From: Vicia villosa
Taxonomy: Eukaryota > Streptophyta > Magnoliopsida > Fabales > Fabaceae
Direction of reading: 5' to 3'
Length of the DNA stretch: 64,000 bases
Assembly (NCBI RefSeq): GCF_029867415.1
Contig: NC_081183.1
Span: 51,539,133-51,603,132 of the forward strand
Position numbers and translations under genes: made by a program. Each line of letters starts with the position of its first letter. The first letter of the stretch is position 1. Shown here piece by piece: positions 62,969-64,000 of this stretch. The notes below the pieces were generated by a model. It had not been told where the DNA came from. It worked only from the letters and a program-made list of their open reading frames with translations, and searched no databases.

Positions 62969-63733
62969 ACGAGTCATATTTTAATTATTTTTTGTAACTC
63001 TGTGTAACTCGGTGTTTACATTCTCGTTAAAACTTTAACAATTCATATCTTTTGAACCGTAACTCAGTTTGAGTCTCCGTTCAAAGCCTTAGAAAGCTAG
63101 CGCAATATTCTTTTCAATAAAAATGGTCTTGAGCAATAGAATACTAGAAAGTGGAAATGGAATAGAAATAGAATTTAATTGAAATTAATATAGTGTGATA
63201 TTAATTGGTTGGTTAAATTCGTAGTTAGATTAATTGCAATGAGTTTGATTGATTGAAATATACTCGAAGTTGGACCAATTATTCGGTTTGTCGGTAAATT
63301 ACGGTATTTTGAGGATTCGTTCGTAATTGTGTTTTGGCTTGAATATGTATGTTGAGAAATATATATTGTCATGCGAATGACGTTGTTTTGATATTGATTC
63401 TCTATGGTTAGTTGGTTAGCATTAACTCTAATGATTAATTGCTTGATGTTGAAAATGTGTGTTCATATATAAATGGCAAAAATGAGAATTAACATGAGAT
63501 AGTATGGTTACTAGTGTTAATTGGATTTTGTGGATCGTAATTAATTAATTAATTGCCTTTTTATATGTGAATAATGAATGTGTATTGTGAATGTTGTGTA
63601 CAATTTGGTGGATAATTCATATAGTTGAGTTATTAATTGGTATGCGGTAAGTTAAGATTGAAGAGGTAATCTTAATTTGCATAATTGGTTGGTAATTGTA
63701 CATTCATTCATAGCATAGTCGGCTTTATTGTCG

Positions 63734-63920
63734 AAGCGGTGAAACTGTGGGTTCACATGGTAATAGAAGGTGATCCTTGAATGGAAATAGACGTAGAATA
63801 CGTTGATCGTTAATTGGAAATATGCGCGGTGGCTTTGATCTTGTCCGAATCGGAAGCGTGGCTTGGATTCTAGATATTGAATCGGAAAGCGGTGAAACTT
63901 TGGGTTCACATTGAGGTACC
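63734..63920. repeat. Pair of short direct repeats in the LTR-like sequence
   Basis: GCGGTGAAACTGTGGGTTCA at about 63738 recurs as GCGGTGAAACTTTGGGTTCA at about 63890, about 150 bp apart. Confidence 0.8.
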
Positions 63921-64000
63921 ACATGCAGAGTGTCACATATCTTGCATTGAGAGACATTAGAGTTATGTGATATTTGAATATGTGAAATTGATGTTGTTGT

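Larger units (their letters stand above)
61920..64000 (+). mobile_element. Probable partial Ty3-gypsy LTR, open at window end
   Basis: From TGGCTTTACGTCGG onward the sequence is AT-rich without coding frames over about 100 codons. At 63040-63110 it has the text TCTTTTGAACCGTAACTC … AAAGCTAGCG, which parallels AACTTTTGATCCGTAACTC … AAAGCTAACG in the LARD LTR (about 41090-41140), suggesting a related gypsy LTR. The start at 61920 is inferred from the break in homology with the copia fragment and the TG. No 3' terminus, PBS or partner LTR is visible. Confidence 0.5.

Overview
The window looks like intergenic heterochromatin-type DNA from a large-genome plant. The best guess is a legume of the pea/vetch/lentil kind. 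That rests on Sirevirus-type Ty1-copia sequence, a CACTA-derived tandem array, long Ty3-gypsy-like LTRs and strong AT richness; it is inference from sequence style, not a database match. I see no host gene, tRNA, rRNA or CRISPR array. Every kilobase can be assigned to a repeat or a mobile element, almost all of it dead.

Positions 1-40125 are one long tandem array of about 26 units, all in + orientation and derived from the 3' end of a CACTA (En/Spm-type) DNA transposon. Each unit holds (i) the last exons of a Ulp1/C48-type cysteine protease gene with recognisable splice sites, (ii) a spacer often carrying an (AT)n tract, and (iii) the CACTA subterminal block of ACATCGG/CCGATGT repeats, ending at CACTAGTG. 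The array has three zones. Zone A (1-13746) has composite units of about 2.34 kb, each carrying the same solo copia LTR (about 1.09 kb, duplicated AAATT at its ends). Zone B (13847-31061) has highly uniform units of 1350 and then 1347 bp, including a 2694-bp dimeric higher-order repeat. Zone C (31062-40125) has diverged and deleted units, several of which keep the protease Cys codon that is lost elsewhere. A 100-N gap (13747-13846) separates A from B.

Positions 37775-38674 are an unrelated solo LTR (TSD GTTAA) inside a zone C unit. Positions 40133-47708 are a complete, young-looking non-autonomous LTR element with 2.7-kb LTRs, TSD TCTTA, a tRNA-iMet-type PBS, a polypurine tract and a 2.1-kb interior with no recognisable gag or pol (LARD-like). 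It sits a few bases inside the start of another LTR-like sequence that resumes at 47714 and runs to 50307.

Positions 50308-60727 hold a minus-strand Ty1-copia element of the Sirevirus type: 5' LTR, degenerate PBS, gag, protease, integrase, RT, RNase H, an envelope-like ORF, polypurine tract and 3' LTR. It is inactivated by stops, a protease active-site change, loss of the integrase core, a homopolymer frameshift and a 3' LTR deletion. It abuts an opposite-strand fragment of a related envelope-like gene (60728-61919). From 61920 to the window end is AT-rich sequence resembling a Ty3-gypsy LTR.

The LTR family of the 50-60 kb copia element is the same family as the solo LTR trapped in zone A, so a related element landed in the CACTA-derived array before that composite unit was amplified.
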